A DNA stretch of 64,000 nucleotides from Candidatus Wallbacteria bacterium (GCA_028687545.1 JAQTZZ010000020.1:3433-67432), one strand, 5' to 3'. Positions 44,069 through 54,992 are shown, numbered from the stretch's first letter. Program-made: numbers and translations. The notes: a model not told the origin generated them from the letters alone.

Positions 44069-47000
44069 TTATTGCAATACTGCCAATTTAGCGCTCGCCT
44101 GAAGGCGCTGTTCACCAGAAACAGCTTCAAGCTTGATCAGATAAGTGCCGTTGGACACTTTTCTTCCACTGCTGTTTCGCAGATCCCAGGTCATGAAGTT
44201 TGAACCTGCGGTGATGTCTCCGCTGAAGGTCTTTACTCTTTTGCCTGAAGCATCGTATATTTTGATGGTTACAGAATCAGCAGCTGCGCCGAGTGTGTAG
44301 TGAATCATCGTGACGTCACCCGCGGGATTGGGTACCATGTAAACTTTGCTCAGGGTGAATCCTGCGGCGACCCGCAGTGGAGCTTTGACAACGCTCTCGT
44401 TCCCGAACAGGTCTCTGACTTTCAGTGACAGGCTGTAATCTCCGCTCTTCAATGTCATGCCTTCCGAGTCGAGAGTCAGGATGCCTGTTTCAGAGTTGTA
44501 GGAAGGCTTCAGCGGCAGGTTGTCCGCCGTCAGGCTGATGGAACCCGGGTCGATGCCGACACCGTTGTCAGAGATCTTGAATTTCAACACTGAAAGTCCG
44601 GTGACGAACTCCTTTAATTCACCATCCTGCGACAGTGACGGAGGAGTATTGTCCTGGAAATATCCGATAGACGACAGATATCCGACTTCAGCGGTGATTG
44701 TGCTGCCGGAAACTTTTTCATGCAGCCATTTCCATTTTCCATTGAGATCCAGGTAGAACAGTCCAGCTTTCTCAACAGGCTGCTGGTTAAGCGAAAAGAT
44801 GAGCGGCAGTTCCGGTTTCAGTCCGTTGCCGATCAGGTAGGTTGGACTGACTGATACCAGTTCGCCGTCTGTGCTGGAAGGAGCGGAAAGTTTGGCGGGA
44901 TCAGAGGAGACTCCCCCCTGAGGAAGCAGGAACAGGAGCGTCTGATCCTTGAAAGCCCTTGCCGGATAGGTCAGGCCTGCCAGGCGGTCAGGGGAGCTCA
45001 GGCTTCCGCCGGTCGCTCTGGTCTTGACGACAGTGAACGAAACCTCAGTACTGCCTGCGAGATCATCGTGGTCAATGCCTGAAGCTGCAATCACGCCGTC
45101 TCCAAGGTAATAATCCTCGGTGCTGACTTTCAGCGTTCCTTTGTAATAAGATCCTGTCAACTGGGAAAGAGTGACCTTGACCGATTCTTTGTTGTTCTGG
45201 GTGACCCAGATTTCCGGAATTGAAGCGGATTTAAGGGTTTCTGAAGGCTGGCAGACCAGCATCAGCTGGTCGTTGACCAGAGGGGCGAAGAAGTAACCTA
45301 TGGCAAAGCCTGGGTGCAGGTTGGAGGTGAATTGCAGATTATTGAGATTGCCATACACATCCTTGCAATTGCTGCCATAGATTTCTATGCTGCCGCCGAA
45401 TGTGGTGTCGCTGTAATTGATTGTGCCTTCGCCCACATAGAGATTTCCGTTGTAGCTGATCTGAGTCAGCGGGTATCTGGTACCGGAATGGGCCGATGAA
45501 GCGAACAGGATCGAAGGTGTTTGAGAAGTGTCCATGTCTGAACTGAAGCGCACTTTTAACTGGACCTTCCATTTCTTGCTATAGGTGGCCTGCACGATCG
45601 AATCTACGGAAATGATCTGAGTTACATTGGCTACGATTCTCAGGCTGTTGGAGGAGATGTAATTGACCACATCGCCAGAGGCTGCACTGATAGACGCCGG
45701 ATAGTTTTTATTATCCAGCAGGACTCCCAGTGCGGTACCTGAGGGAGCGTCGATTGCGGAAGGCGTGCTCATGGCGAAGATAATTCTGACAACTGAGGCT
45801 GATGTGCTCTCAAGGGTATCGCCCAGCAGGATTTCGAAGCTGCCCCGGCCGCTCTGGTAGTTGACCACGTATGTGTGCCCGGTAAGAGCCGCTTCACTGG
45901 TGACATAGGTGTACTGGGTCGAGCCTACGCTCAGATAGGAGATCACTTCCGATGAGGAAGCGGCTTTGAAATGATAAGTACTGGCAGGAGTGACGATTAT
46001 CTTGTTGAGTCCGTTGTCATTGCTCTGAACCGTGGGTAGAATTGCCAGATTGAAGGTGATATCCGCAGAAAGCGGGACAGTGTTTGGTGTCACCTCTGCC
46101 ATTACGCTTGTCGCATTGGCCGAAACCTTGACAGTCCGGTCTGTTGTTCCGTCACCGTTATAATCCTTGGCTTGCGGGGCGATCACTGAAATCGTGTCTC
46201 CTGAGTTCCTGATCTGGGATGGGAAGTCGAGACTTGCATACTTCTGAGAAGGAGCGACCAGGGTGATGGTTGTTTGAACTTCGAAAGTAGCGCCGGTCAT
46301 GAAATCACCTGTTTTGAAGCTCAGGGTATGGCTGGAAGAGTTATAAACCGGGGGTGAGACCGGGTCATAGTAATTGTCATGCAGGGAGTTTCTATAGACC
46401 GCGACAGTCGGTGCCGGACTGCTCTGATAAGTGAACTGAGACGGGATAGTGATTTCCACGGAATCGATGCCTGCAAAGGATGAGCCGGGATTTGCGTCGA
46501 AACTGATATAGTAGGTATAGGTCTTCGTTTGAGTAGTCAGGGCATAACCCGGCGTGATCCAGGCATAGGCAGTGTTGGGCTTAATGATTGATTTCACGCC
46601 TTTCAGGCTGTTGCTGTTGTTGGAATAATTCGGGTCTACGTCGCCTGGCACGCTGATTGTGACTGGCAGAGATCCGGTGATCCCGCTGTTGTAAACATCA
46701 GCTGCGAAATTGAACTGGCCCTGTGCCAGTGCAGTAATCGGGAACCAGACCTGGAAAAGGCGGTCGCTGTAAGTTGAGCCGTAAACAGAGCCCAGTGTAA
46801 TTTCCAGCGTGTTTCCGCTTGCGGATGCCAGAGCTTCACCGGCTGCAGGTGTACCGGAATAGATTGTGTTGAGGTTGACTCCATTGATTGCTATAGTAAT
46901 CTCGGTAGTTCCCATGGTTGCATTGGAAGTATAGATTTTGAAGCTCTTGATGCCGGCATGGGTGACAGGGATGGAGGGCTTGAAAGTCAGGGTCACTATT

Positions 47001-50000
47001 TCCCTGCTGTTGACCGTGATGTTTGCAGGGGCGGCTGTGTTATATGGATTGTTGATTTCCAGGGTTCCGCCTGCGATTACTCCCGCTACAGCGATGTTGC
47101 TGCTGCCTCCTGAACGGATGTTTGTGACGAGTTTAGGAGAGATGATGGAAGGATTATCGACCCAGAGAGAGAGAGTCTGGCCCGTCGGGTAGTCGAGCAC
47201 AGAAATTCCTCCGGTTCTGGGAGGCTGAGCCTTGAAATTGATGGTGACGATACGGCTGTCCGTGATAGGTGTAGTGAGGGTGACTTCCTTGCTGTTGATG
47301 ATTGCCACAGAGTCTGTCCCGATTCCGCTTACCGCTATGGCCTCAACCGTAAGATTCAGATGATTGGGCAGAGACAGCTTGAACTTCTGAATACCTGCAT
47401 CGCTGCCTCCGGTAAGGGTGGCGTCGACCTGCACCTGATAGTGATGATAGGAAATGGCGTCCAGCGGAGCTACCAGATTTGGTGTGACTGAATAAGCCAG
47501 GTTGGTTACCAGGCGTTTTGTGTTCAACTGCTGCTGGACAAAGAGTCCGTTATAAACGCAGGGGACAGGGCTGGAAGCCTGGACATTGTCTACATACAGG
47601 TTGAAAGGCAGGACATCGTTGGCTGTGGATGTGGTATGGCCGCTGAAATAGATTTCCACTGTGGCTTTCCTGAGTGTGCTGGTGGTGATGGCATTCTTAA
47701 GCCTGATTTCCATTGTGGAACCGCTGACTGAAGCGCTCAGCACTTCTACAGTGGACGAATCAACGATCAGCTGATTCAGGACCGGAGAACTCAGTTTATT
47801 ATTGGAAGGGAGGATCATGAGTAATCTGTCGACTCCTGTATTGAGAGCATCGACTTCCAGAGTCGTGGTATACCTGAGAGTTACGTCGCTGTCGGTGGAT
47901 ACATTGAATTTTCCGGTCGGGACTCCGTCCATCAGCACTTCCAGTGTCGTCATGGCAGTGGAATTGGCCGGATAGCCGGACTTGATCTCAACTGTGCCTG
48001 CAGGGACGAATTCCATATTCTGGGAATTGGCGATGCCGCAGACCAGCTCGCCTGTGACCTCACCTCTGGTGGCGAGCATTTTAAAGGCGATTTCAACCGG
48101 CATCTGGCTGACTGAGACTGCGTTGTCCAGCGTGATTTCTATGGTATGTGCACCCGGGAACTGAGCGCTGTTGTAACTGAATCCAACAGTCTGGCTGGCG
48201 ACCTTGACGCTGGTCAGGGAGAATGCTTCGAATGAGTCCGGGTCCTGCGGGGAAACGAAGTAGAGGCGGAAGAAGTTGATACCCGGGCTGCCTGCAGGGA
48301 TCAGCGGGCTTACAGTAGCCGTGAGATCGATTTTATTGACTCTGTAGGGATCAGGAGTCATCACTGTTGGAGTGAGTGCGAGTGAGCCTCCGCCTGCAGA
48401 CTGCATGATATAGAGAGTCTGCGTGTTGGCATTATTCGGATTGGAGTCAGCGTTGCCGACCGCAGTCTGCATGTTGATCTGAGGATAATTCATGCCTGGA
48501 TAGCAGAAGTCGATCCAGGATTTCTGAGCCTTGCCAGTCAGGTTTTCAGGGCCGCTGTCCACATAGAAAGTGGCCTCAATGGTCTGCGAGAGCTTGAGAG
48601 GTTCCGAATCCGAGAAAATCAATTCCGCAGTGGAATTATAGGCGCTGGTTTCCCAGGTGCAGCTCAGGCCGCTCCAGCTGCTTCCTCCAACCAGTGTTCC
48701 TCCGATTCTGATTTCCTTAGTGCCCTTGATTTTAAGCCCGTCCAGCAGGATTACAGCCCTGTTGACCCAGGCATTGTTGGTGATGCTGATGGTCGGATAG
48801 ATGTAATAAGTGACTTCTGCAGAAGTCCGGTTGGGCCAGACGAGATAGGGGTTGATTTCAGCCACTGCCGAGTCTGCCGGTTTCCTGGTCTGAATGTTCA
48901 GCCTGCTGAAAATATAGATAGGGGTGTTACCGTCATTGTCTACGCCGTCGATTTCACCTGCGACTGCCTTTACTTCACAGCTGGGATTAGTATAACCTCC
49001 AGAATAGGATGAAGTAGTGACATTGTCGGCCTTTACTTCCACAGTAACTCCTGCAGGCGCGTCTACAGCGCTCTTCGCAGTGACTGTGAAGAATACTTCC
49101 AGAGTCTTGACCAGGTCTGCTGCATCCAGGTTGTTTCCGCCATACAGCGACAAGGTTGCTGATGTGGGAGTAGTCAGGTCCACTGAAATTGTGAGCGGAT
49201 GTGTAACGCTTGCCTGGTCTATGTAATCCATGCTGAAATTGCTGGGGGTGGACGGCAGGTTATTGATGATCAGTTTTTCAATGCCTGAGTCGTAAAAGTT
49301 GAATTTCGGTGCTAAGGACACTTTCATCTGGAAATCGCGTCCAGGGTAAACGATACGCGGGTTGACTTCAGCTTCCAGGGTAGTGACAGGCTGGAGCCAG
49401 CGCACCTCAGCCGTGGCTGCAGGGCTGGTTTCACTGTTGCCGAATGAGAAGGGATTTCCAATGGTGTCGCTGCCTGTGACCCAGAACTTTACTATCCCGG
49501 ATCTGCCGATATTACCGCAACCCGCAGCCAGATTCACGGCTTTGACAGTCACTGAAATCGTCCCCTGATTGCCTGAAAATGACATCAGGGACGCGGAAAG
49601 TGAATTGGACTCTCCGAACGCATCTTTCCAGTAAAGTCTGGTCGAAGTGGTGTCAAACTGATCAGGTTCATAGATCACAAAGTCCGCTTCCACACTGTCT
49701 GCATTGCTGTGCACAAGGTCGTTGGTATGGTATTTTAAAAACCAGTTTACAGAATCTATGTTGTGGCACAAGCTCGGATTAGCAGGATCATAGTAATCCT
49801 TGATCACGAAGCTGCTGAGCACAGGAGCCTTGAAGTCGATTTCCTTCTTGTAAAGGGAAACGTCTGAAGTGTCCAGTGTGTTCCAGGCCATGTCTGTAAC
49901 AGATACTGATGTGGTGTCTCCCACCACGATTTCATAAGTGGCGTCTGCAAGAGCCTGTTTCAAGGTAACAGTCATGGTCCGGTTGCTGATGGTATAACCC

Positions 50001-53000
50001 TGGAATTTTGTGGAAGTACCTGCAAAGATGTCCACATTCTTTGTGTCATAGAAAAGATGCAGGTTGGGATTGACGGACGCCGGTGTGGCTGAGCTGCGTA
50101 TATTTTCGCTGAAAGTGAGGTAAATCAGCCTGTTGTTCTTGTCATAGACAACTGTCTCCAGGGTGGGACGGATGTTGTCGAAGATGAAACCTTTGTAGTC
50201 TGTAGTCACCATTTTGTTCAAGGCTTTGTCATACGCATTGGCGACCTCGACTGTCACGGCGCCTGCTGCAAGCGTGTAGACCGGAGCAGTTGTTTCAACG
50301 GTTCCGGAGCGGTAAGTGTCGTTCAAGCGGGCGGTAGTGACAAATGTTCCTTCGGATGTTGAGAACCGGACCACGCTGAGGCCGTCGTCAATGGAAATTT
50401 CAGGGGTAAAACTCGTTTCCATGGTATCAGAAAAGATTATTTCTGCAGTCAGTTTCCCGATTCCGATGTAATCCAGCGAGTTATTGAGCAGACGGCCGTT
50501 GTGGTACATCTTGAAGGTAGAGACTGTCGGAGCACCAATGTTCACTTCATAAGTGTAACCTGAGGTGACTGCAGTCATCACATTGCCTGCCACGTCATAG
50601 GCTCTGGAGATCTGCAACGCCAGGTTGCCCTGCATTGAAGGCACTATGCTCAGCTCACCCGTATATTTTTCATAGACATGGCCATTGATGACTTCAGCAG
50701 TATAGCCTTTGTTGGTAAGCGTATAACTTCCAAGCATCACAGTCGGCACTCTTGTGTAATCCATTCCATATTCGACTGTATCTGCTGCTTCTGAAGAGTC
50801 ATAGAAATAGATGGTGAAGACTGCAGTCTCCTGGGTCAGAATGTTGCCGGAAATGGAAGGTGTGACTGACACAGCCCAGGTGTCGGGAGCTACTATGGGA
50901 GCAATATTGTCCAGATAGACTTCCAGAGTTTTCATTGTCAGGTTTTCAGCTGTATCAAAACCATAGAACTGCACTTCGTGCGAGCCTGTGGTCGCTGTAT
51001 TGGTCGAATGGATCGTCAATGTGCCCTTGTAAATCCCAAGCGGGCTCTCGGCCAGCTCAATCGTGTCTGTCTGCTTGCTGTCCGGCCCATTGGAATTGAC
51101 AGTGAAGTTGGCGACTTCCACTGATCTCAGGTGCGCTTCGCTGCTGGCCCAGAAATGCATGGTGTCCGTATTTTTGTAAATAAGATCCTCGCCTGTCATA
51201 GCGATTTCCAGGGTTGGAGATTTGAAATCTGTGTAAAAGAGTTTGGACAGATTGATTTCCATGGTATTGCCTGCAGCGTCGTGACCGAGCATCACTTCCA
51301 GGGAAAGCGTGGCTTCGGAAGTAAAGATGGTACCGTCGATCGTAACGCTTCCTGTCCAGGTTTTGCAGTCGTCGCTCCAGATGATGTTGTCTTTCACTTC
51401 CAGGGTCGCCTTGGGATTGATTTGAAGCAGAAATACTTCAGGCGTCAAAGGAAGCGGTGGCGTCAGTGTACTTTCTGTAGTCATAGCTTCTGTGAAAGTG
51501 ATACCGAAAGTCACTATTTCACCGGAACGGAACCAGTCCGGAGAAGTCGGTTTGATGCTGGAGATTATTGGTTTTGTAACATCCACTGGATACTTATGTG
51601 ATGTGTCCGGATCAGTTTCCAACGGGTTCCCGTTTTTGTCGTGAGCTCCTGAGATCGACAGCTCTTTGGTGCCGTCGCCGAGCGAGCTTTCGATCGTATA
51701 GACTCCGATCCAGGAAGTCTCGGAAGTGGTCCAGCCTTTGTTTGCACCGACAGCAACTACGGTTTTACCGCCGAATTTCACAGTCAGGGTTTCGCTGGTT
51801 TTCATGATTTCAGTGAAAACTATTTCAAAGGTGACTTTCTGGTTGAGAATGAAAGGCCCGTCAGCAGGCAGATCTACTCCAAGAGAATGATATGGCTGTG
51901 AGGGAGTTGTAACAACTTCTAATGTAGGAGGGGTAGCGTCAATGGAATATTGGAAAGTCGCAGGATCAGGGGTCTGCAGATTGCCTGCTGTGTCCTTAGC
52001 GCCGGAAACCGAGAGTTCCTTGGTGCCATTGAAACTTTCGTCAATCGTGATCTGACCGTTCCATTTCTTTTTATCTCCAGACCAGCCCGGATTGGCGGTC
52101 AGGGCTTGCCCGTTCAGTGTAATTGTAGGCACAATCGCTATATCCATGGTATCGCTGAACCGGACTTCAAAAGTCGTCAGCCCGAAATGCAGCGGACCTG
52201 GAGGAGTCGGCGAGACTTCCACTGTAGGCTGACTGGTATCGACTGCGAAAGTGGTTTCATATGTGTCTGTGGAAAGAGTTTTTCCTTCCAGCCAGTGCCA
52301 GACCTGGTCGCGTGCGCCGATGATCAGCAGTTTGCAGTCTCCGTTCCAGCCTGCAGGTATGGCTGATGCGGCTGTCCCTTTCCAGGTAAGACTGTCAGCC
52401 TGCCAGCCTCCGCTGGACGGATTTACTAAAATCTCAGGGCTGCTGCTGAATACGAGCGATACTTTCATTTCAGCAGTTGTACTCATTTTTGTCCCATTGG
52501 GATCGCTGAAAACTATGGTGAAAGATTCCGATGCTCCCCCGATGAAAGGTGCTGCCGGAAGAGGTGTGACGCTTGCCACTGTAGGATTAGAGGTGTCGAG
52601 CACATGCGTAGTGGTATCATTTGGCCTGGCATTTCCTGCTATATCTTTGACTCCTCCTACGGTTAACGTGGAAGTTCCGTTAAATGCGTCATGCGGGACT
52701 GTGATTTCTCCTGACCAGATATTGTAAGTATAGTTATTGATCCCGTCATTGTATGTTCCTGTTCCGAAGTAGGTAACAGTGATCGCGCCTACACCTGAAA
52801 GATTCGCTACTACCACTGAAGAAGTGTCGATCCCGGTGTTGTACGGGCTTGCACTGTAAGTAGATCCGCCGATATTGTCGTCTTTGTAATAGATTTTCAG
52901 GCAGAGCACTTCATCGCTGAATGGCGAATTGTGATTTGTGTCTTTTGCTCTGAGGAGGAAGGCTGAGCAATAAGGGACAGTGGCGTCAAGAGTGATGTCG

Positions 53001-54664
53001 ATAGTGGTGTTCTTACCGTTTCCATAGTAAAAGTAAACTCTGTAAGTTCCGCTTTCCCTGCCTGTAGTGTTCCAGGTGGTAGTATAGCCGTATTCGCTGG
53101 AGCCGTATGGTCCGCTTGCAACCATGGCTGTTTGAACCATTGCCGATCCTGCCGATGGGGCTATTTCTCTTACCTCTGCTGTCGCCTTTCCGCCAGTGGT
53201 ATCGTTTTTAGTATGCAGATAAAGCACAATCTGCTGGCCTGCATGGTATTTTTCGTCGCAGTCAGAAGGGGTAGCAGAATCATAGGTTTCCACGCTGTCC
53301 AGATCAGCATCTCCGATACTGGCGTCCACCCAGTATGAATGAGCCGTATCTGTATCCATTGTGTTGCCGACAGTGTCTTTGGCGGTTGAAATTGAGAGCG
53401 TACGCGCAGACAGTCCGCCCCAGACGGCAAAGGTTGTGACAGTGACATTGCCGCTCCAATGTGTGGTATCCGAATAGCTTCCGCTCACTGAATGTCCGTC
53501 CAGTGTGACGGTCGGAGCGACACTGCCATTCATATCTTTTGAAAAAGTCAGTGCCAGTGTGATTGTGCATTGGGTAAAAGGATGAGAGGCATCAGCTCCT
53601 CCAGGAGGATTCGGGGTTGCAACAACACCGGTTACTGTTGGCTTGACAGAATCCACGTTGAAAGTGTGGGTGGCATCAGATGCCATCACATTGCCCATCG
53701 TATCCTGGGCATTGGTGATAGTGAGAGCCTGGGAACCACTTTTTCCAGAGGGAATAGTCACACTTCCGCTCCAGTGCGTGGCGTCCTGCCAGGATCCGGC
53801 CAATGCAACTCCGCAGAAAGAAGCGCTACAGGCTACACTCTGATTCATGTCTTCGCTGAAGGTGATATTGAAAGTCACGCTCTGTCCGTTGTAAAAAGTG
53901 GTGGGCTGGGCCGGGACAGTAGCCACGCCGCTTACAGTTGGAAGATCGGTATTTACAGAATATGACGACCCATTGTATGTATCCATCACATTGCCTGCTC
54001 TATCAGTCACGCCGGTGGCTACTATCTGGCAGGAACCATTCAAGCCGGCTGTGCTGCAGCTGCCTGTCCAGGATGTGCCAGACCAGCCAGTGGTGGCTGT
54101 AAGTACTGTGCCACTTACTCCACCTAATTTAACAGTCGGTGCAATGGTTGTATCAAGGCCTGAGCCGCCTGTGTCGCTGAAATTGAGCGTGAAGGTGACT
54201 GTTTCATTGCCCCAGGGAGCATTTGCATGCACGCTTCCTGAAGCTGATGTGACACCAGTGCAGGTGGGTTTTGTATTATCTAGGATTACACTGGATTGAG
54301 ATACTGACTGATTGCGGATTTCATCGGTACTGTATAATGAATCAATCGTATATGTTCCCTGAGCTAGGCTTGTGGTATTCCAGACATAATAAAATTCACT
54401 GTATCCGATATGTGCGACATAAGTCATTCTTTTTACGCCACTTCCATCAGATACTTCGCAGGTGCCATATTGATAAAGAACAGGCGGATTTGAGGTGTCT
54501 TTTTCGGTTGTGAGCAGCTTGATGCGGATGTTTTGTCCTGCATGATAAAATCCGTCATTATCTGTCGGGGTAGCATTATCATAGGTGGACACCGTAGGAT
54601 AGGCCCAGACAGTGGTTGTAGAAATAAATATCAGAATCAAAACAAGGGACAGAAATCTGCTCAT
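44069..54664 (-). CDS. Giant secreted multi-domain Ig-like repeat protein
   Basis: A 3531-residue protein starting with a signal peptide (M-S-R-F-L-S-L-V-L-I-L-I-F). Its first half has about a dozen Ig/Big_5-like modules of ~90-110 residues, each opening P-T-V or P-T-L and containing V-T-F-x-I-x-F-S-x-x-M and W-S-G or W-x-G; an N-terminal unit (Y-D-x-A-T-P-x-D, Y-H-A-G-Q) recurs near residue 455. The second half has some seven further beta modules beginning N-P-x-x-V-x-P. The last ~90 residues (V-P-N-P-A-G-D, I-K-I-Y-D-A-S-G-K-R-V, T-W-D-L-R-N-S-S-G) form a FlgD-like or type IX-sorting-like domain. Likely a surface fibre or adhesin. No catalytic domain recognised. GGAGGATAA precedes ATG. Confidence 0.88.
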   Translation of the reverse strand: MSRFLSLVLILIFISTTTVWAYPTVSTYDNATPTDNDGFYHAGQNIRIKLLTTEKDTSNPPVLYQYGTCEVSDGSGVKRMTYVAHIGYSEFYYVWNTTSLAQGTYTIDSLYSTDEIRNQSVSQSSVILDNTKPTCTGVTSASGSVHANAPWGNETVTFTLNFSDTGGSGLDTTIAPTVKLGGVSGTVLTATTGWSGTSWTGSCSTAGLNGSCQIVATGVTDRAGNVMDTYNGSSYSVNTDLPTVSGVATVPAQPTTFYNGQSVTFNITFSEDMNQSVACSASFCGVALAGSWQDATHWSGSVTIPSGKSGSQALTITNAQDTMGNVMASDATHTFNVDSVKPTVTGVVATPNPPGGADASHPFTQCTITLALTFSKDMNGSVAPTVTLDGHSVSGSYSDTTHWSGNVTVTTFAVWGGLSARTLSISTAKDTVGNTMDTDTAHSYWVDASIGDADLDSVETYDSATPSDCDEKYHAGQQIVLYLHTKNDTTGGKATAEVREIAPSAGSAMVQTAMVASGPYGSSEYGYTTTWNTTGRESGTYRVYFYYGNGKNTTIDITLDATVPYCSAFLLRAKDTNHNSPFSDEVLCLKIYYKDDNIGGSTYSASPYNTGIDTSSVVVANLSGVGAITVTYFGTGTYNDGINNYTYNIWSGEITVPHDAFNGTSTLTVGGVKDIAGNARPNDTTTHVLDTSNPTVASVTPLPAAPFIGGASESFTIVFSDPNGTKMSTTAEMKVSLVFSSSPEILVNPSSGGWQADSLTWKGTAASAIPAGWNGDCKLLIIGARDQVWHWLEGKTLSTDTYETTFAVDTSQPTVEVSPTPPGPLHFGLTTFEVRFSDTMDIAIVPTITLNGQALTANPGWSGDKKKWNGQITIDESFNGTKELSVSGAKDTAGNLQTPDPATFQYSIDATPPTLEVVTTPSQPYHSLGVDLPADGPFILNQKVTFEIVFTEIMKTSETLTVKFGGKTVVAVGANKGWTTSETSWIGVYTIESSLGDGTKELSISGAHDKNGNPLETDPDTSHKYPVDVTKPIISSIKPTSPDWFRSGEIVTFGITFTEAMTTESTLTPPLPLTPEVFLLQINPKATLEVKDNIIWSDDCKTWTGSVTIDGTIFTSEATLSLEVMLGHDAAGNTMEINLSKLFYTDFKSPTLEIAMTGEDLIYKNTDTMHFWASSEAHLRSVEVANFTVNSNGPDSKQTDTIELAESPLGIYKGTLTIHSTNTATTGSHEVQFYGFDTAENLTMKTLEVYLDNIAPIVAPDTWAVSVTPSISGNILTQETAVFTIYFYDSSEAADTVEYGMDYTRVPTVMLGSYTLTNKGYTAEVINGHVYEKYTGELSIVPSMQGNLALQISRAYDVAGNVMTAVTSGYTYEVNIGAPTVSTFKMYHNGRLLNNSLDYIGIGKLTAEIIFSDTMETSFTPEISIDDGLSVVRFSTSEGTFVTTARLNDTYRSGTVETTAPVYTLAAGAVTVEVANAYDKALNKMVTTDYKGFIFDNIRPTLETVVYDKNNRLIYLTFSENIRSSATPASVNPNLHLFYDTKNVDIFAGTSTKFQGYTISNRTMTVTLKQALADATYEIVVGDTTSVSVTDMAWNTLDTSDVSLYKKEIDFKAPVLSSFVIKDYYDPANPSLCHNIDSVNWFLKYHTNDLVHSNADSVEADFVIYEPDQFDTTSTRLYWKDAFGESNSLSASLMSFSGNQGTISVTVKAVNLAAGCGNIGRSGIVKFWVTGSDTIGNPFSFGNSETSPAATAEVRWLQPVTTLEAEVNPRIVYPGRDFQMKVSLAPKFNFYDSGIEKLIINNLPSTPSNFSMDYIDQASVTHPLTISVDLTTPTSATLSLYGGNNLDAADLVKTLEVFFTVTAKSAVDAPAGVTVEVKADNVTTSSYSGGYTNPSCEVKAVAGEIDGVDNDGNTPIYIFSRLNIQTRKPADSAVAEINPYLVWPNRTSAEVTYYIYPTISITNNAWVNRAVILLDGLKIKGTKEIRIGGTLVGGSSWSGLSCTWETSAYNSTAELIFSDSEPLKLSQTIEATFYVDSGPENLTGKAQKSWIDFCYPGMNYPQINMQTAVGNADSNPNNANTQTLYIMQSAGGGSLALTPTVMTPDPYRVNKIDLTATVSPLIPAGSPGINFFRLYFVSPQDPDSFEAFSLTSVKVASQTVGFSYNSAQFPGAHTIEITLDNAVSVSQMPVEIAFKMLATRGEVTGELVCGIANSQNMEFVPAGTVEIKSGYPANSTAMTTLEVLMDGVPTGKFNVSTDSDVTLRYTTTLEVDALNTGVDRLLMILPSNNKLSSPVLNQLIVDSSTVEVLSASVSGSTMEIRLKNAITTSTLRKATVEIYFSGHTTSTANDVLPFNLYVDNVQASSPVPCVYNGLFVQQQLNTKRLVTNLAYSVTPNLVAPLDAISYHHYQVQVDATLTGGSDAGIQKFKLSLPNHLNLTVEAIAVSGIGTDSVAIINSKEVTLTTPITDSRIVTINFKAQPPRTGGISVLDYPTGQTLSLWVDNPSIISPKLVTNIRSGGSSNIAVAGVIAGGTLEINNPYNTAAPANITVNSREIVTLTFKPSIPVTHAGIKSFKIYTSNATMGTTEITIAINGVNLNTIYSGTPAAGEALASASGNTLEITLGSVYGSTYSDRLFQVWFPITALAQGQFNFAADVYNSGITGSLPVTISVPGDVDPNYSNNSNSLKGVKSIIKPNTAYAWITPGYALTTQTKTYTYYISFDANPGSSFAGIDSVEITIPSQFTYQSSPAPTVAVYRNSLHDNYYDPVSPPVYNSSSHTLSFKTGDFMTGATFEVQTTITLVAPSQKYASLDFPSQIRNSGDTISVIAPQAKDYNGDGTTDRTVKVSANATSVMAEVTPNTVPLSADITFNLAILPTVQSNDNGLNKIIVTPASTYHFKAASSSEVISYLSVGSTQYTYVTSEAALTGHTYVVNYQSGRGSFEILLGDTLESTSASVVRIIFAMSTPSAIDAPSGTALGVLLDNKNYPASISAASGDVVNYISSNSLRIVANVTQIISVDSIVQATYSKKWKVQLKVRFSSDMDTSQTPSILFASSAHSGTRYPLTQISYNGNLYVGEGTINYSDTTFGGSIEIYGSNCKDVYGNLNNLQFTSNLHPGFAIGYFFAPLVNDQLMLVCQPSETLKSASIPEIWVTQNNKESVKVTLSQLTGSYYKGTLKVSTEDYYLGDGVIAASGIDHDDLAGSTEVSFTVVKTRATGGSLSSPDRLAGLTYPARAFKDQTLLFLLPQGGVSSDPAKLSAPSSTDGELVSVSPTYLIGNGLKPELPLIFSLNQQPVEKAGLFYLDLNGKWKWLHEKVSGSTITAEVGYLSSIGYFQDNTPPSLSQDGELKEFVTGLSVLKFKISDNGVGIDPGSISLTADNLPLKPSYNSETGILTLDSEGMTLKSGDYSLSLKVRDLFGNESVVKAPLRVAAGFTLSKVYMVPNPAGDVTMIHYTLGAAADSVTIKIYDASGKRVKTFSGDITAGSNFMTWDLRNSSGRKVSNGTYLIKLEAVSGEQRLQASAKLAVLQ

Positions 54665-54775
54665 TTATCCTCCGAAACTAAATAATTCCCGTGAAAATAT
54701 AAAAAGAATCGTGAAAACCCTCTCTTTTCGTGTGCATAAAGACGCCCGAAAATTTCCTGATTCAGGCTCATGCAA

Positions 54776-54781
54776 ATTATA
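54776..54781 (-). promoter_or_regulatory. Possible -10 box for the giant gene
   Basis: On the minus strand TATAAT lies about 110 nt before the giant gene's ATG; no convincing -35 box is seen. The surrounding gene-free gap 54665-55202 also holds octamer array B and the promoter of the divergent operon. Confidence 0.35.
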
Positions 54782-54860
54782 TCGGGAAACAGTGAAAAAA
54801 TATAATATCTGCAAGTTGAAAACGGCTGTTTTCAGAACCGCCTGACCAAAAAAAGAGGAA

Positions 54861-54992
54861 GGAAGTTTTTAAGTTTGTAAGTTCTTAAGTTGTTAAGAAG
54901 GATAACAGGTCACAATTTCTCGAGTTATCATAATCTCAACTTACCCTCTTCTAAACATACCAACATACAAACCTACTGACTTACCAACTTCC
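54861..54992. repeat. Inverted array of an 8-nt repeat, copy B
   Basis: Left arm units AAGTTTTT, AAGTTTGT, AAGTTCTT, AAGTTGTT (54863-54894) face an inverted series with ACCAACAT, ACAAACCT and ACCAACTT; the ends GGAAGTT and AACTTCC pair. It lies between the giant gene and the divergent secreted proteins. Sequence units are close to those of arrays A and C. Confidence 0.85.

Noticed and set aside
44069-54664. Plus-strand frames within the giant gene
   Set aside because: Short shadows of a continuous 3531-codon minus-strand frame with a signal peptide and domain repeats.
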